From Xenorhabdus griffiniae (GTDB taxonomy: Bacteria; Pseudomonadota; Gammaproteobacteria; Enterobacterales; Enterobacteriaceae), in assembly GCF_015163655.1 (NCBI RefSeq), contig NZ_JADEUF010000002.1:62001-126000 (forward strand): a stretch of DNA of 64,000 bases, in the 5' to 3' direction. This document shows, piece by piece, positions 19,460-29,152 of the stretch. Below the pieces are notes generated by a model. That model saw nothing but the letters and a program-made list of their open reading frames with translations, searched no databases and had not been told where the DNA came from. The translations under genes were made by a program, and so were the position numbers. Position 1 is the first letter of the stretch. The number at the start of each line of letters is the position of its first letter.

Positions 19460-22390
19460 TTATTTCCTGCGAACAGGCAAACCTGTACCACGAATTCCTT
19501 CTTGTGGCAAAACTAACACAGCTGCTGACCATGCAGGCATGGTTACTTCACCATTTTCTGTGATTCGTATTCCCGCAGCCAAAGACGCTTCGCCTAATTC
19601 ACGTTGAATATCATTTAATCTCAGCCCCACGACATTCAGATCTTTAACAGTCACAGACCAGGGTGCAGCATTAATGACGACGACCAAACCATCAAACCGC
19701 AAATCACGATCACCCGATGTCAGATTGCCATCATCAATCGTCATGACGAGTAAACCAGGTTGCTGGTGAGGGCCAACATTAATAAAATCAACACGCTCCC
19801 TGACAGCCGCACCTTCGCCAAGTGTCATCAACGGTGAAAATTGACGTAATCTCAGTAGTTCCTGATAAAACGCCATCATCTGCAATAATTCCTTTTGGCC
19901 TGGTTTTTCCACCTGATTTTTGACCCGATTAATCAGTGGATAATTTTTGCCGTCATTACCGCGTTCAGGTAACCCTACGTCATAATTATTGTCTTTATAA
20001 TCATAACTAACACGATTAAACCAATCACCCGCATTATAAGAATCACGGGTAAATGATTTTGAACGCAATAACGCTGACCCTTGTTGATCAAAAGCCAGGC
20101 CTTGCCCAAGGAATACTGTTGCCAGGGAGATCGCCTGCATACGAACTCTCGTCATCAAATCTGCTTCTTGGGCAGCTTTATAGCTAATAATATCCCACAA
20201 TGTTTGATTATCGTGTTTAGATACATAATTCACTACTTCAATGGGATCTAATGCATAACCCGCAGCGGTGCCCTTATAATCAATTTCCCTGCCGGTTTTC
20301 ACCTTTCCATCTTTATCGATCATGATGAAATCTGCCAAATTACCCGCCATACCAAGACGAACCAGATCCCATAAATGACGAACCTTATCGGCATCTAAGC
20401 GAGAAATTTCGTTCGGTAATATTTCGGCACCATTTCCTGCGCCCTGATTACTGCGAATACTATCGGCAACATCAAAAGGCCCGCCTCCACGTACCGCATC
20501 TCGTAATCGGTCAGAGAAAGTTCCAATGCCACTCCCCTTAAGATTAACTTGTGATGCGGTTTCAAACCGATCATCCTGCCCAGAATTCCAGCCCTCACCG
20601 AAAAAGTAGATCGATGGGTTAATCGCCCGAACTTTTTCCAGTGCCGATATAATTTGCGCTTTGGGGTGATAACCCATTAAATCGAATCGAAATGCATCTA
20701 TCTTATAATCTTTAACCCAGGTTACCAGCGAGTCTGCTATCAATTTGGCAAACATACGATGTTCAGGCGCAGTGTCAGAACAACAGGTATTATTTTCTAC
20801 ATTGCCTGTTATTTCATCTAAACGGTGGTAATACCAGGGCACGATCTTATCCAATACCGACGTTCGGGACACAGGGCCCGCCGCATCGGTATGATTGTAG
20901 ACAACATCCATGATCACATTCATACCCAATTGCTGCTTGATAGCCTGTATCATGGAGCGAAACTCTTTTATACGACCGGAACCTTCCGGATCAGTGGCAT
21001 AAGAGCCTTCCGGTACTGAATAGTGAAACGGATCGTAGCCCCAGTTATAGGAATCCGTCTTTGCCACCATCGTATTTAATTCTTGTACCTGCGGGTTATT
21101 GATATTGTCATCGCGCCGCAATTGCTGCAAAACCTCCCGTACAGTCAATGTGCTATCGCAATAACCCGCAAAACGGCTATTTTTCACCATTGGATTGACC
21201 TGACACAGACGTTTAAAAGAGTGATCAAGATCAGCCACCTGATGGCTAAATTCATTAACGGAGGCAATATCAAACACAGGCAATAGCTCCATATGAGTCA
21301 TTCCCGCCTGACTCAACGCCTTAAGATGTTTGAACATATCGCTGTTCTTGGCGGTTAGTGCCCGATATTTACCACGCCAATCTGCGGGTATTGTGCTGTC
21401 TGCCACGGAAAGATCTCGGATATGCGCTTCATAGATGGTCATGCGGGCAATATCCGTTGGTGTATTTTGCGGATGCGGCATCAACAGGTTATCCCAATTT
21501 TGTGGTTTCAGTGACGCATCATCCAAATTGACAACCTGGCTATATTCAGAATTCGTAGACAGGCTATAAGAATAGGGATCGGTCACTTCATAACGTTCCA
21601 CATTGCGGGAATCTGGGTGGTAGACCTTTAAGGCATAACGATAGTAAGCACCAATCAATTTCTTGTTACCTTGCCAGAACCAGGAACCACTTGCAGCATC
21701 GCGCTGCATTGTATGATTGGCAATAATCTGCTTATCTTGATTATAAATCATCAGGCCAACCTCTTGGGCAGTCGGTGCCCACAAGCGGAAAATAACGCCT
21801 TTGTCATCTATCCGTGCCCCATATTCCAGCTTATCAGCGGCATCGGCAAAACGATCATCCAACACACCCGCCGTTTGTACTTGAGTTGCCGATATTAACA
21901 AACCTTGCTCATCAGCAGCCAAAGCCACCAAATCACCCGTCAGAAGAAGATCAATATCCGTTTCTTCTGGTAGACGGAACGCCGCCCATTTTGCCAGATG
22001 GGGAAACTTCCTTGCCGTCTCCTGGCTTAAGTTTGTCGGGGTTAATGTCAGATAGTTATCGTTAAAATAACCTTGCTCATTAGCTTCTACCTTATTGTTG
22101 TGATTGTAATATAGGCGAACAATAGGCTGACCTGCTCCACCTGACCATAATAATGTTTGTCGATCAACCCAATGTGCGGAGGCGTGAGAAATTTCTGGTT
22201 CAGAATGACAACGATAGATTTGTTCACTGTCGGATATTTGCTTCAAACTATGTGCCATCAGTTCCTCCTGGGTTTTAAACGAATGATTTTTATTTGGGAT
22301 ACAACGCTGTTGTGCGCAACTTGCAAGTAATAAAACAAATAGACTGCTGAATACAATAAAATAAACTTTTCTCCAAAAGTCAGATTTCAT
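19460..22390 (-). CDS. pulA: Lipoprotein pullulanase (GH13, alpha-1,6-glucosidase)
   Basis: Debranching enzyme that hydrolyses alpha-1,6 links of pullulan or branched maltodextrins. The 976-residue precursor starts with a lipoprotein signal whose lipobox is LASC (Cys25), so it is anchored to a membrane facing the periplasm or exported. Carbohydrate-binding and N1-type domains precede the catalytic barrel. Type I pullulanase signature YNWGYDP lies at 448-454. GH13 regions are DVVYNH (495-500), DAFRFD with the nucleophile Asp570, FFGEGWN with acid/base Glu599, and SKHDNQTLW further on. The start has AAAGG seven bases upstream. It is convergent with kdpD, in the position where kdpE normally lies. 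No type II secretion genes are present in this window. Confidence 0.93.
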   Translation of the reverse strand: MKSDFWRKVYFIVFSSLFVLLLASCAQQRCIPNKNHSFKTQEELMAHSLKQISDSEQIYRCHSEPEISHASAHWVDRQTLLWSGGAGQPIVRLYYNHNNKVEANEQGYFNDNYLTLTPTNLSQETARKFPHLAKWAAFRLPEETDIDLLLTGDLVALAADEQGLLISATQVQTAGVLDDRFADAADKLEYGARIDDKGVIFRLWAPTAQEVGLMIYNQDKQIIANHTMQRDAASGSWFWQGNKKLIGAYYRYALKVYHPDSRNVERYEVTDPYSYSLSTNSEYSQVVNLDDASLKPQNWDNLLMPHPQNTPTDIARMTIYEAHIRDLSVADSTIPADWRGKYRALTAKNSDMFKHLKALSQAGMTHMELLPVFDIASVNEFSHQVADLDHSFKRLCQVNPMVKNSRFAGYCDSTLTVREVLQQLRRDDNINNPQVQELNTMVAKTDSYNWGYDPFHYSVPEGSYATDPEGSGRIKEFRSMIQAIKQQLGMNVIMDVVYNHTDAAGPVSRTSVLDKIVPWYYHRLDEITGNVENNTCCSDTAPEHRMFAKLIADSLVTWVKDYKIDAFRFDLMGYHPKAQIISALEKVRAINPSIYFFGEGWNSGQDDRFETASQVNLKGSGIGTFSDRLRDAVRGGGPFDVADSIRSNQGAGNGAEILPNEISRLDADKVRHLWDLVRLGMAGNLADFIMIDKDGKVKTGREIDYKGTAAGYALDPIEVVNYVSKHDNQTLWDIISYKAAQEADLMTRVRMQAISLATVFLGQGLAFDQQGSALLRSKSFTRDSYNAGDWFNRVSYDYKDNNYDVGLPERGNDGKNYPLINRVKNQVEKPGQKELLQMMAFYQELLRLRQFSPLMTLGEGAAVRERVDFINVGPHQQPGLLVMTIDDGNLTSGDRDLRFDGLVVVINAAPWSVTVKDLNVVGLRLNDIQRELGEASLAAGIRITENGEVTMPAWSAAVLVLPQEGIRGTGLPVRRK

Positions 22391-22862
22391 AGCAAAACCT
22401 TTTTAATAGAAAGTTCACATCAACGCTATTTTTAATAAAAATGAAAATAATGATTAAACATTGTATTAGATAAACTCACCTCATCCTTTATTAATAAATA
22501 TCAGGAGTAGGATAAAGGATGAGTTACCTTCTGTGATATTCATCAATTGTACTTTCACATGATTAAAAGTTGTGGCAATTTGAAAAATATATATCAATCT
22601 AACTTCAAGATAATAAGACGCATATTGCAAGACAATTGGTATATACGCATTAAACTTCAAGTTGCAATTTACAACACGATATGAAACCTGATGTCTCCCC
22701 GCTTCGCGGGGAGACATCACACGCATCTTGAAATGAGATTGGTATAGTGCATAAATATTTTTAGCATTTTAGTGGTATTATGCATATTCAGAACAACAAA
22801 ATTAGCCTATGATGCATTCCTCTGATACAACACGCTAATATCAAACACAAGGTTAATTGAAT
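22391..22862. other. Intergenic region with palindromic repeats
   Basis: This 472-bp gap separates divergent pulA and the EamA gene. It is mostly filled by one full and one partial palindromic repeat at 22589-22746. The remaining A/T-rich sequence on each side probably holds the two promoters. No gene was recognised. Confidence 0.55.
22589..22746. repeat. Palindromic repeat, partial plus full copy
   Basis: A broken copy (22589-22640, ATATCAATCTAACTTCAAG then rearranged sequence) abuts a full copy in inverted orientation (22640-22746). The full copy's centre is GATGTCTCCCC-GCTTCGC-GGGGAGACATC. The G/C change in one stem arm is matched in the other relative to the common GATTTCTCCCC form. Confidence 0.85.
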
Positions 22863-23291
22863 ATGAGTACATGGCTGATTTATGCCTTACTCTCTGCACT
22901 AACGGCTGCGCTGGTCGCTATCTTTGGAAAAATTGGGTTGCAAAATTTAGATGCTAATACGGCAACTGCCATTCGTGCTGTTATTATGGCACTGTTTTTG
23001 ACAGGCGTTGTCATTGTGCAGGGGAAATTGAATCTTATCAGCGAAATTCTCGCTAATCGCAAGGCACTTCTGTTTATCCTATTAAGTGGTATTGCCGGAG
23101 CACTCTCCTGGCTATTCTATTTTCTGGCGATCAAACATGGCAACGTTTCCCAGGTTGCTCCTGTCGATAAATTGAGCGTGGTATTTGCAGTCATTCTGGC
23201 GGTAATTCTATTTGGCGAGAAAATTTCTCTGGTGACTTGTGGTGGTATCGTGCTGATTACCCTGGGCGCTTTGATGGTTGCTTTAGGATAA
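22863..23291 (+). CDS. Single-domain EamA/DMT-family transporter
   Basis: A 142-residue integral membrane protein of the drug/metabolite transporter superfamily with one EamA domain (about five helices), half the size of the usual ten-helix members. The block SWLFYFLAIKHGNVSQVAPV followed by DKLSVVF (about residues 80-105) is the typical EamA helix 3-4 signature. Members of this size probably dimerise. A TTG two codons earlier is open, but the ATG at 22863 with AAGG upstream is preferred. Substrate unknown. It is convergent with pgm, with a terminator between them. Confidence 0.85.
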   Translation: MSTWLIYALLSALTAALVAIFGKIGLQNLDANTATAIRAVIMALFLTGVVIVQGKLNLISEILANRKALLFILLSGIAGALSWLFYFLAIKHGNVSQVAPVDKLSVVFAVILAVILFGEKISLVTCGGIVLITLGALMVALG

Positions 23292-23299
23292 ACACAAAG

Positions 23300-23331
23300 A
23301 AGCCGCAGCAATCGCTACGGCTTGTATTTTT
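23300..23331 (+). terminator. Terminator after the EamA gene
   Basis: AAGCCG (23300-23305) pairs with CGGCTT (23318-23323) around a 12-nt loop and is followed by GTATTTTTAA on the plus strand. Confidence 0.7.
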
Positions 23332-24970
23332 AACCTGCAGCAAATACCTGATTGACGATTTCCTGAGCCTCTTGTTCAATTTTTTCACGATGCTCCGCAC
23401 CAAGGAAGCTTTCGCAATAGATTTTATAGGCTTCTTCCGTACCAGAAGGACGGGCGGCAAACCAACCATTATCACTCATCACTTTCAAGCCACCAATGGA
23501 GGCGCCATTCCCCGATGCGGTGGTCAGGCGGGCGGTAATCGGATCACCTGCCAATATATCGGCCTTAACCATTTCCGGTGATAGTTTGGCCAATAATGCC
23601 TTTTGCTGATGAGTCGCTGAAGCCTGAATACGGCTATAACTTGGTGTACCAAATTTAGCAGCTAGTTTGTCGTAGCGTTGCTGTGGGTTCTCACCGGTAA
23701 TTGCCGTCATTTCAGCCGCCAACAAGCACAGAATAATACCATCTTTATCGGTTGACCATGGCGTGCCATCAAAGCGCAGGAAAGATGCCCCAGCACTTTC
23801 TTCTCCACCAAAACCTAATTCGCCTTTATAGAGTCCATCCACAAACCATTTAAAACCGACGGGAACTTCCACTAATTCACGCCCCAGATCAGTTACAACA
23901 CGATCAATCATGGCGCTGGAAACCAGAGTCTTACCCACCGCGATATTTTGCGGCCATTGTGAGCGGTGGCGGAATAGGTAATCGACAGCTGTTGCCAGAT
24001 AATGGTTAGGATTCATCAAACCCGCCGGCGTAATAATCCCATGACGGTCATAGTCAGGATCATTGGCAAAGGCTAAATCAAATTTACCACGCAGCTCCAG
24101 CAACCCCGCCATTGCCCAACGGGATGAACAATCCATACGGATCACACCGTCATGATCCAGTGTCATAAAACGAAATGTCTGATCGACTTTATCATTAACC
24201 AGTGTCAGATCGAGATTGTAATATTCCCCAATCCGCTGCCAATAGGCAATCCCTGAGCCACCCAGTGGATCAATGCCAATCTTTAAGCCTGCCTGCTGGA
24301 TCGCTGTCATATCCACCACTTCACCCAGTGTAGTGACATAAGGATCGATCAAATCTTGGGAATGCAGATATTCACTTTTTAATGCCTGTTCATAAGGCAG
24401 GCGCTTGATCCCATTAAGACCAGAAGCCAGTAATTCATTCGCACGCTGTTCAATGATTGCCGTCAAATCGGTATCGGCTGGCCCGCCGTTAGGTGGATTA
24501 TATTTGATACCACCGTCTTCTGGTGGGTTATGGGATGGCGTGATCACGATACCATCAGCTAAACTTTTTCCCTGACGGTTATGACATAAGATGGCATGAG
24601 AAATAGCAGGAGTCGGTGTAAACCCATTATTTTCCTGCACAATGACATCCACTCCATTCGCCGTTAACACTTCCAATACGGAGATAAATGCCGCTTCTGA
24701 AAGCGCATGAGTATCTTTACCCACATAACATGGCCCAGTAATCCCATGTTGCGAACGCACTTCCACAATAGCTTGAGAAATAGCCAGAATATGTGTTTCG
24801 TTAAAGCTATTGCGTCCAGAACTACCACGATGACCGGAAGTACCAAATTTAACCTTATGGGCTGGATTTTCAGGATGGGGTTGTAAGGTGTAATACTGTG
24901 AAGTGAGTTGAGCAATATTGATTAAATCATGCTGCTGGGCGAGCTGCCCCGCTCTTGGATGAATGGCCAC
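23330..24970 (-). CDS. pgm: Phosphoglucomutase
   Basis: Interconverts glucose 1-phosphate and glucose 6-phosphate in the cytoplasm, feeding UDP-glucose, glycogen and envelope sugar synthesis. The frame extends nine codons further upstream, but family alignment ([13 protein letters not shown] against MAIHNRAGQPAQQ) and an AGGAG ten bases upstream indicate a GTG start at 24970. That gives 546 residues, the same as E. coli. Motifs are FGTSGHRGS (about 42-50), the phosphoserine loop [11 protein letters not shown] (about 144-154), metal loop DPDYDRHG, sugar loop GGEESAGAS and phosphate loop [10 protein letters not shown]. It follows seqA by 81 bp, as in E. coli. Confidence 0.97.
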   Translation of the reverse strand: MAIHPRAGQLAQQHDLINIAQLTSQYYTLQPHPENPAHKVKFGTSGHRGSSGRNSFNETHILAISQAIVEVRSQHGITGPCYVGKDTHALSEAAFISVLEVLTANGVDVIVQENNGFTPTPAISHAILCHNRQGKSLADGIVITPSHNPPEDGGIKYNPPNGGPADTDLTAIIEQRANELLASGLNGIKRLPYEQALKSEYLHSQDLIDPYVTTLGEVVDMTAIQQAGLKIGIDPLGGSGIAYWQRIGEYYNLDLTLVNDKVDQTFRFMTLDHDGVIRMDCSSRWAMAGLLELRGKFDLAFANDPDYDRHGIITPAGLMNPNHYLATAVDYLFRHRSQWPQNIAVGKTLVSSAMIDRVVTDLGRELVEVPVGFKWFVDGLYKGELGFGGEESAGASFLRFDGTPWSTDKDGIILCLLAAEMTAITGENPQQRYDKLAAKFGTPSYSRIQASATHQQKALLAKLSPEMVKADILAGDPITARLTTASGNGASIGGLKVMSDNGWFAARPSGTEEAYKIYCESFLGAEHREKIEQEAQEIVNQVFAAG

Positions 24971-25051
24971 TTTATTATTTCTCCTGGGAGACCGCACTGG
25001 ATTATCACCAGCGCGGTACTAATAAGCTAATCAATTGTATTAGTAGTAGAA

Positions 25052-25585
25052 TTAAATAGTACCACACACTTTTTCAATCAAATTTGCCGAAAACTTCATA
25101 TCCTGCATGATATGTTCGATCATGCTGCGTTTACGGTCAGTGTTGGTATTGGTGATCACCCAAAAAGGCGTACCAGGAACATGGCGTGGCTTCGTTTGCT
25201 TACCATTCGCCAATAACGTGTGCTCATCACCGGCGAAATAGGTACGAGTACGGCCATGCATCGTTTCTGTTGCTTTGGAAAAACCCTCGCTGTTCAAGCT
25301 ATACAGGGTAGACAGGACCAACATAAAGCGTTCAACTGATTTTTTCTTTTCAGCGTACTCATCCGAAAGCAATAATTCACGAATAACGCGAACAGCATCA
25401 CGGGAATGAGTAACTGGAGTTTTAACAACGGGTGCAGGGTCGTTGGCAGGCTCTGTAATTTGTACTGGCTGCCCGGCGTCTAACTTCAATATGCGCCGTA
25501 AAATATCAGATGCACTTTCACCGATATGCAGAGTTTGGCTTGCAATAAAGCGGTAAAGTTCTTCATCAACTTCTATCGTTTTCAT
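25052..25585 (-). CDS. seqA: SeqA, negative regulator of replication initiation
   Basis: Binds hemimethylated GATC clusters at oriC and behind forks, blocking re-initiation and organising new DNA. The 177 residues (E. coli 181) have the N-terminal multimerisation domain (MKTIEVDEELYRFIASQTLH, about 1-35). A variable linker rich in Pro, Val and Thr (about 38-63) follows. The C-terminal DNA-binding domain has RVIRELLLSDEYAEKKKSVE, TRTYFAGDEHTL and the TNTNTDRKRSMIEHIM block. It is the first gene of seqA-pgm, divergent from ybfF. Confidence 0.97.
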   Translation of the reverse strand: MKTIEVDEELYRFIASQTLHIGESASDILRRILKLDAGQPVQITEPANDPAPVVKTPVTHSRDAVRVIRELLLSDEYAEKKKSVERFMLVLSTLYSLNSEGFSKATETMHGRTRTYFAGDEHTLLANGKQTKPRHVPGTPFWVITNTNTDRKRSMIEHIMQDMKFSANLIEKVCGTI

Positions 25586-25947
25586 TTCTATCCAGTACTG
25601 TTCTTAATGAAAAAATTATCTTGGGATTATAAGATATAATGCCACAAAACAAAACAATTAAACTTTCAATAACTTAAAGTGATTCTTTTTAAAATAGAGA
25701 ATCTTTAGGAAAGTCACTTTCCTTTAAAATAAATCAATTAGTTACAACTATTTCATCCCATTGAGTTTGTCAAAGCTCACGTGTCATGATATTAAGCATC
25801 TCAATATTAAACATGGTATATACCAATCTAACTTCAAGATGCGTGTGATTTCTCCTCAGTTCACGGGAAGAAATCAGGTTTCATCGCGTGTTGTAAATGG
25901 CAACTTGAAGTTTAATGCGTATAAATGGTATTAAATTCAGGCAAATC
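25586..25947. other. seqA/ybfF divergent gap with repeat
   Basis: This 362-bp A/T-rich gap contains a full palindromic repeat at 25818-25923. The first 230 bp should hold the seqA promoter. The ybfF promoter must lie in or left of the repeat, because only 24 bp separate the repeat from the start codon. Confidence 0.5.
25818..25923. repeat. Palindromic repeat, degenerate centre
   Basis: ATATACCAATCTAACTTCAA through GTTTAATGCGTATA. The central hairpin has decayed to TTTCTCCTCAGTTCACGGGAA while the outer arms are well kept. It lies just upstream of ybfF; an upstream in-frame ATG (25915) is part of the repeat. Confidence 0.82.
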
Positions 25948-26727
25948 ATGAAGACAAATTGTCAATTAAATTATCATCTTCACACTGTAGAAAACCTGCA
26001 ATCTTCAACGCCCATTGTCTTGATTCATGGGCTTTTTGGCGATTTAAACAATTTAGGCGTATTGGGGCGGGAGCTACAGCAACATTATCCGGTGATTCAA
26101 ATTGATGTACGTAACCACGGTATTTCACCACGTATGGAAAATATGGATTATCGCAATATGGCACAGGATGTCCTGGCACTGCTTGATGAGCTAACCGTGT
26201 CCAAGGCTATTATTATAGGGCACTCCATGGGTGGCAAAATCGCCATGAGCATGACGGCTATTGCGCCAGAGCGGATTGAAAAAATCGTGGTGATTGATAT
26301 GGCTCCTGTCGCTTATCCGGTTCGCCGTCATGACAGCATTTTCACCGCACTGAACAAAGTCGTAGCCGCCGGTGTACAAACCCGACAAGCAGCGGCAGAT
26401 ATTATGCGTCAGGATATTCAGGAAGAAGGTGTTATTCCATTTTTACTGAAATCATTCCATCAAGGGGAATGGAAATTCAATCTTCCCGTTTTGCAAAAAG
26501 AGTATGAAAAGATTATCGGTTGGGAAACTATTCCTGCATGGCATAATCCCGCCCTATTTATCCGTGGTGGAAATTCAGATTATATTAATGAAGAATACCG
26601 AGAAGAGATTATCAGCCAATTCCCACAAGCAACCGCATGGGTTGTGGCCGGTTGTGGGCATTGGGTACATGCAGAAAAGCCTGAAGCTGTACTCCGGGCA
26701 ATTCATCGCTTTTTAGGTACAAAATAA
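25948..26727 (+). CDS. ybfF: Alpha/beta hydrolase (esterase) YbfF
   Basis: Cytoplasmic serine esterase, 259 residues (E. coli 254); the E. coli protein hydrolyses acyl-CoA and ester substrates in vitro. Motifs are the oxyanion strand VLIHGLFGDLNNLG (about 25-38), nucleophile elbow GHSMGGK (about 91-97), and the late HWVHAEKP holding the catalytic histidine. The frame opens 11 codons earlier inside a palindromic repeat. The start at 25948 (MKTNCQLNYH) gives the family length. In E. coli ybfE follows directly; here a 28-kb insertion separates them. Confidence 0.95.
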   Translation: MKTNCQLNYHLHTVENLQSSTPIVLIHGLFGDLNNLGVLGRELQQHYPVIQIDVRNHGISPRMENMDYRNMAQDVLALLDELTVSKAIIIGHSMGGKIAMSMTAIAPERIEKIVVIDMAPVAYPVRRHDSIFTALNKVVAAGVQTRQAAADIMRQDIQEEGVIPFLLKSFHQGEWKFNLPVLQKEYEKIIGWETIPAWHNPALFIRGGNSDYINEEYREEIISQFPQATAWVVAGCGHWVHAEKPEAVLRAIHRFLGTK

Positions 26728-26737
26728 TGACGAATAT

Positions 26738-26759
26738 CAACCCATATTCTGATGGGTTG
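26738..26759. other. Hairpin after ybfF
   Basis: CAACCCAT and ATGGGTTG form a perfect 8-bp stem with a 6-nt loop directly after ybfF. The downstream run is A, not T, on the plus strand, so it is not a standard terminator for ybfF. It lies close to the left boundary of the accessory island. Confidence 0.45.
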
Positions 26760-26914
26760 ATAAAAAAAAGAGTCAATATAAAAATAATTATATCTAATTC
26801 ATTACTGGCGCCTTAATATACAACAAAGAAAACAGTCAGCCATTATTACACCAATATTAAATAATGTATTCTACAAAAAAATAAAATATCTTAATTTTAA
26901 TTAAGGACATCATT

Positions 26915-27649
26915 ATGAAAGATAACATCTTATATAATCCTATTGCTCATCTCTACGAAGATTTTTCAGACTCTAGCCCTCAAATAAAAATAGTAGCTCG
27001 TACCCTCCTCAATCTGGCAGGGGATGTAAAAGGAAAATCGGTGTTGGATTTAGGATGTGGATATGGCTTATTTAGTCGGGAATTCAGAAACCGTGGTGCC
27101 TCAAAAGTGATTGGTGTTGATATATCAGATAAGATGATAGAAATTGCTAAAAACAAATCGCAACAACATGGCGATGATATAGAATATCATATCAGGGATG
27201 TCAGCAAAATGGAGTCATTTGGCAAATTTGACCTGATCATTGCCGCCTGGTTATTTTGCCATGCGGAATCACTTGAACAACTTGAAAGTATGTTTCGTGT
27301 CATTGCGGATCATCTTAAACCTTCCGGTAAACTCATTGCTTATACATTTGACCCCAATTATCGTTTAGAAAAAGGGAACTATGAAAATTATTGCATAAAG
27401 GTTTTAAGTGAAGAGCCTGTGAAAGATACAACGCTTGTGAGGGCTGAATTTCTTACTACCCCACCCAGCCCTTTTACTATGCATCGTTGGAGCCATGACC
27501 AATATAAAAACGCCATCACTAAGGCGGGATTAAAATTCGAGTGGCATAAACCCATGCTATTGGAAAGTGACATTGAAAGTTATCCCCCAGGTTTTTGGGA
27601 TGATTTCCAAAGAAATTGCATTGATGCAGCTTTTGTTTGTCAATTATAA
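26915..27649 (+). CDS. Class I SAM-dependent methyltransferase
   Basis: A 244-residue cytoplasmic methyltransferase of the Rossmann-like class I fold. Motif I is VLDLGCGYGLFS (43-54), followed by the acidic residue in GVDIS (67-71) that binds the SAM ribose. IIAAWLFCHAE (about 109-119) and LKPSGKLIAYTF are motifs IV-V. AAGGA precedes the ATG. It is more A/T-rich than the backbone and lies just inside the island. The acceptor is unknown: a small metabolite is most likely given the family, but no pathway partner adjoins it. Confidence 0.85.
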   Translation: MKDNILYNPIAHLYEDFSDSSPQIKIVARTLLNLAGDVKGKSVLDLGCGYGLFSREFRNRGASKVIGVDISDKMIEIAKNKSQQHGDDIEYHIRDVSKMESFGKFDLIIAAWLFCHAESLEQLESMFRVIADHLKPSGKLIAYTFDPNYRLEKGNYENYCIKVLSEEPVKDTTLVRAEFLTTPPSPFTMHRWSHDQYKNAITKAGLKFEWHKPMLLESDIESYPPGFWDDFQRNCIDAAFVCQL

Positions 27650-28051
27650 AAAAATAATCCCCTTCTATTTTAGGGAAGTTATTATACCCTGATGTATTTT
27701 TCTATTGTATTATTTAATAACTATACCAATCGCCTTTCAATATACATCTTATATCTCCCCCGCTACGCGGGGAGATATAAACAATCACATTGATTTTCAA
27801 TCGGCAATTTGAAGTTTGATGCGTATATATTCCTCAAAAACTCTCATTATAAACACAACATAACCTCCTCGTAAAAACAACCTTACTCATTATTCTTATT
27901 AATAAAAATCATTATAACAATATCCTTTCGTATAAGCTTTTTTGTGATTGAAAAATGAACAATTCTCTGGTTAATAATATGCTTGAAATAATAAGTAAAC
28001 TTATATTTCTTTAATTTTTATTTTAATAATTACATAATAAATGAGAATCAT
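27650..28051. other. A/T-rich gap with repeat and Fur-like box
   Basis: A 402-bp intergenic region. It contains a repeat of the second subfamily at 27722-27829, then very A/T-rich DNA. A Fur-like sequence ends at the start codon of the O-methyltransferase. No gene was seen. Confidence 0.5.
27722..27829. repeat. Palindromic repeat, subfamily 2
   Basis: TATACCAATCGCCTTTCAAT through GTTTGATGCGTATAT. The centre is TTATATCTCCCC-CGCTACGC-GGGGAGATATAA, followed by ACAATCACATTGATTTTCAA. That spacer is shared with the copy at 30847 but not with the other copies. Confidence 0.82.
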
Positions 28052-28056
28052 ATGAA
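28036..28056 (+). promoter_or_regulatory. Fur-box-like sequence at O-methyltransferase start
   Basis: TGAGAATCATATGAA agrees with the TGATAATNATTATCA form of the Fur box at about 10 of 14 positions and overlaps the ATG. A half-site-like ATCATTATA lies about 140 bp upstream. Iron control of this gene pair is a hypothesis only. Confidence 0.3.
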
Positions 28057-29083
28057 CATTTTAAATAATAACACAGCAATTTCTAACTACACATCAGCAG
28101 CGTTACATTTACTTAATCAAACAATGGGGTATTCTTATCAAGCGGCGCTTCGTGCTGCCGCAGTTCTAGGTGTAGCCGATCATTTGAGCAATGGGCCAAA
28201 AACAGTGAATGAACTTGCCAAAACTGTCGGCGCCCAGGAGCAACAACTACACCGAGTTCTGCGGTTGCTCGCCACACGGAATATCTTTCGTGAAACCGAA
28301 GAAAATCGGTTTTCACTCACACCAGCCGCAGAGTTCCTGCGCAAAGACACACACCACTCCCTCCGAGCTGCAGTATTGATGCTGACTGACAGGACATTTT
28401 GGCAACCTCTTGGTGAGATTGTCGAAAGTGTCCGCGGCAATCCCGCCTTCAAACACCTCTACGGACTTCCTTTCTTTGATTATTGGGCGCAGAAGGACAC
28501 ACCGGCCGATGATTTTCACGCCGGTATGTCTTCAATGTCTAAAGTGGAAAATCTGTTTCTCGTGAACAGTTATGACTTTCCGAAGAACGCGACCGTTGTC
28601 GATATCGCTGGTGGATTTGGTGGCCTGTTATTAAGCGTATTACAGGCTAATACCACTCTGCGAGGGATCCTTTTCGACCAACCACACGTACTGGCCAGAC
28701 ACCAACTTGACGCGTTAGGTGACGATACACGTTGGGAGATTACTTCTGGCGACTTTTTCGAGTCATGTCCACAGGGCGATATCTATCTGCTCAAGTACAT
28801 TATGCACGACTGGCCTGATGAGCAATGTATACGCATCCTACGTAACTGCCGACAAGCGATGTCCCCTGACGGCCGAGTGCTAATCATGGATCCGGTCATC
28901 CCTAATGGCAACGTTTCGCACTCAGGTAAGGAAATGGATCTCCTCTGCATGGGGATCTACGAAGGGGGACGCGAACGCACAGAAGATGAGCTACGACAAT
29001 TGCTGGCTAACGCAGATTTGAAACTCAATCGCGTTATTGATACAGGTTGTTATATTTCGATTGTCGAAGCCACTGCGGGATGA
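28052..29083 (+). CDS. SAM-dependent O-methyltransferase (plant OMT-like)
   Basis: A 343-residue enzyme of methyltransferase family 2, which methylates hydroxyl groups of small molecules, often in secondary metabolism. An N-terminal winged-helix dimerisation domain (about 15-95) is followed by the SAM-binding block VVDIAGGFGG (182-191), GDFFES (233-238) and the active-site segment MHDWPDEQ, where His252 is the expected general base. RVLIMDPVIP and RTEDELRQLL complete the family pattern. Its G+C content looks higher than the flanking A/T-rich DNA. It probably forms a two-gene unit with the flavoprotein gene 70 bp downstream. Confidence 0.87.
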   Translation: MNILNNNTAISNYTSAALHLLNQTMGYSYQAALRAAAVLGVADHLSNGPKTVNELAKTVGAQEQQLHRVLRLLATRNIFRETEENRFSLTPAAEFLRKDTHHSLRAAVLMLTDRTFWQPLGEIVESVRGNPAFKHLYGLPFFDYWAQKDTPADDFHAGMSSMSKVENLFLVNSYDFPKNATVVDIAGGFGGLLLSVLQANTTLRGILFDQPHVLARHQLDALGDDTRWEITSGDFFESCPQGDIYLLKYIMHDWPDEQCIRILRNCRQAMSPDGRVLIMDPVIPNGNVSHSGKEMDLLCMGIYEGGRERTEDELRQLLANADLKLNRVIDTGCYISIVEATAG

Positions 29084-29152
29084 AAGCCTTTGCTTAAGTC
29101 AGCCGAATAAAACGTCCTTAATTTCAATATATTTAAAATATAGGAAATGATG

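Noticed and set aside
26738..26770. Hairpin plus homopolymer after ybfF as an intrinsic terminator
   Set aside because: The run following the stem on the plus strand is A, not T, and no minus-strand gene reads into it.
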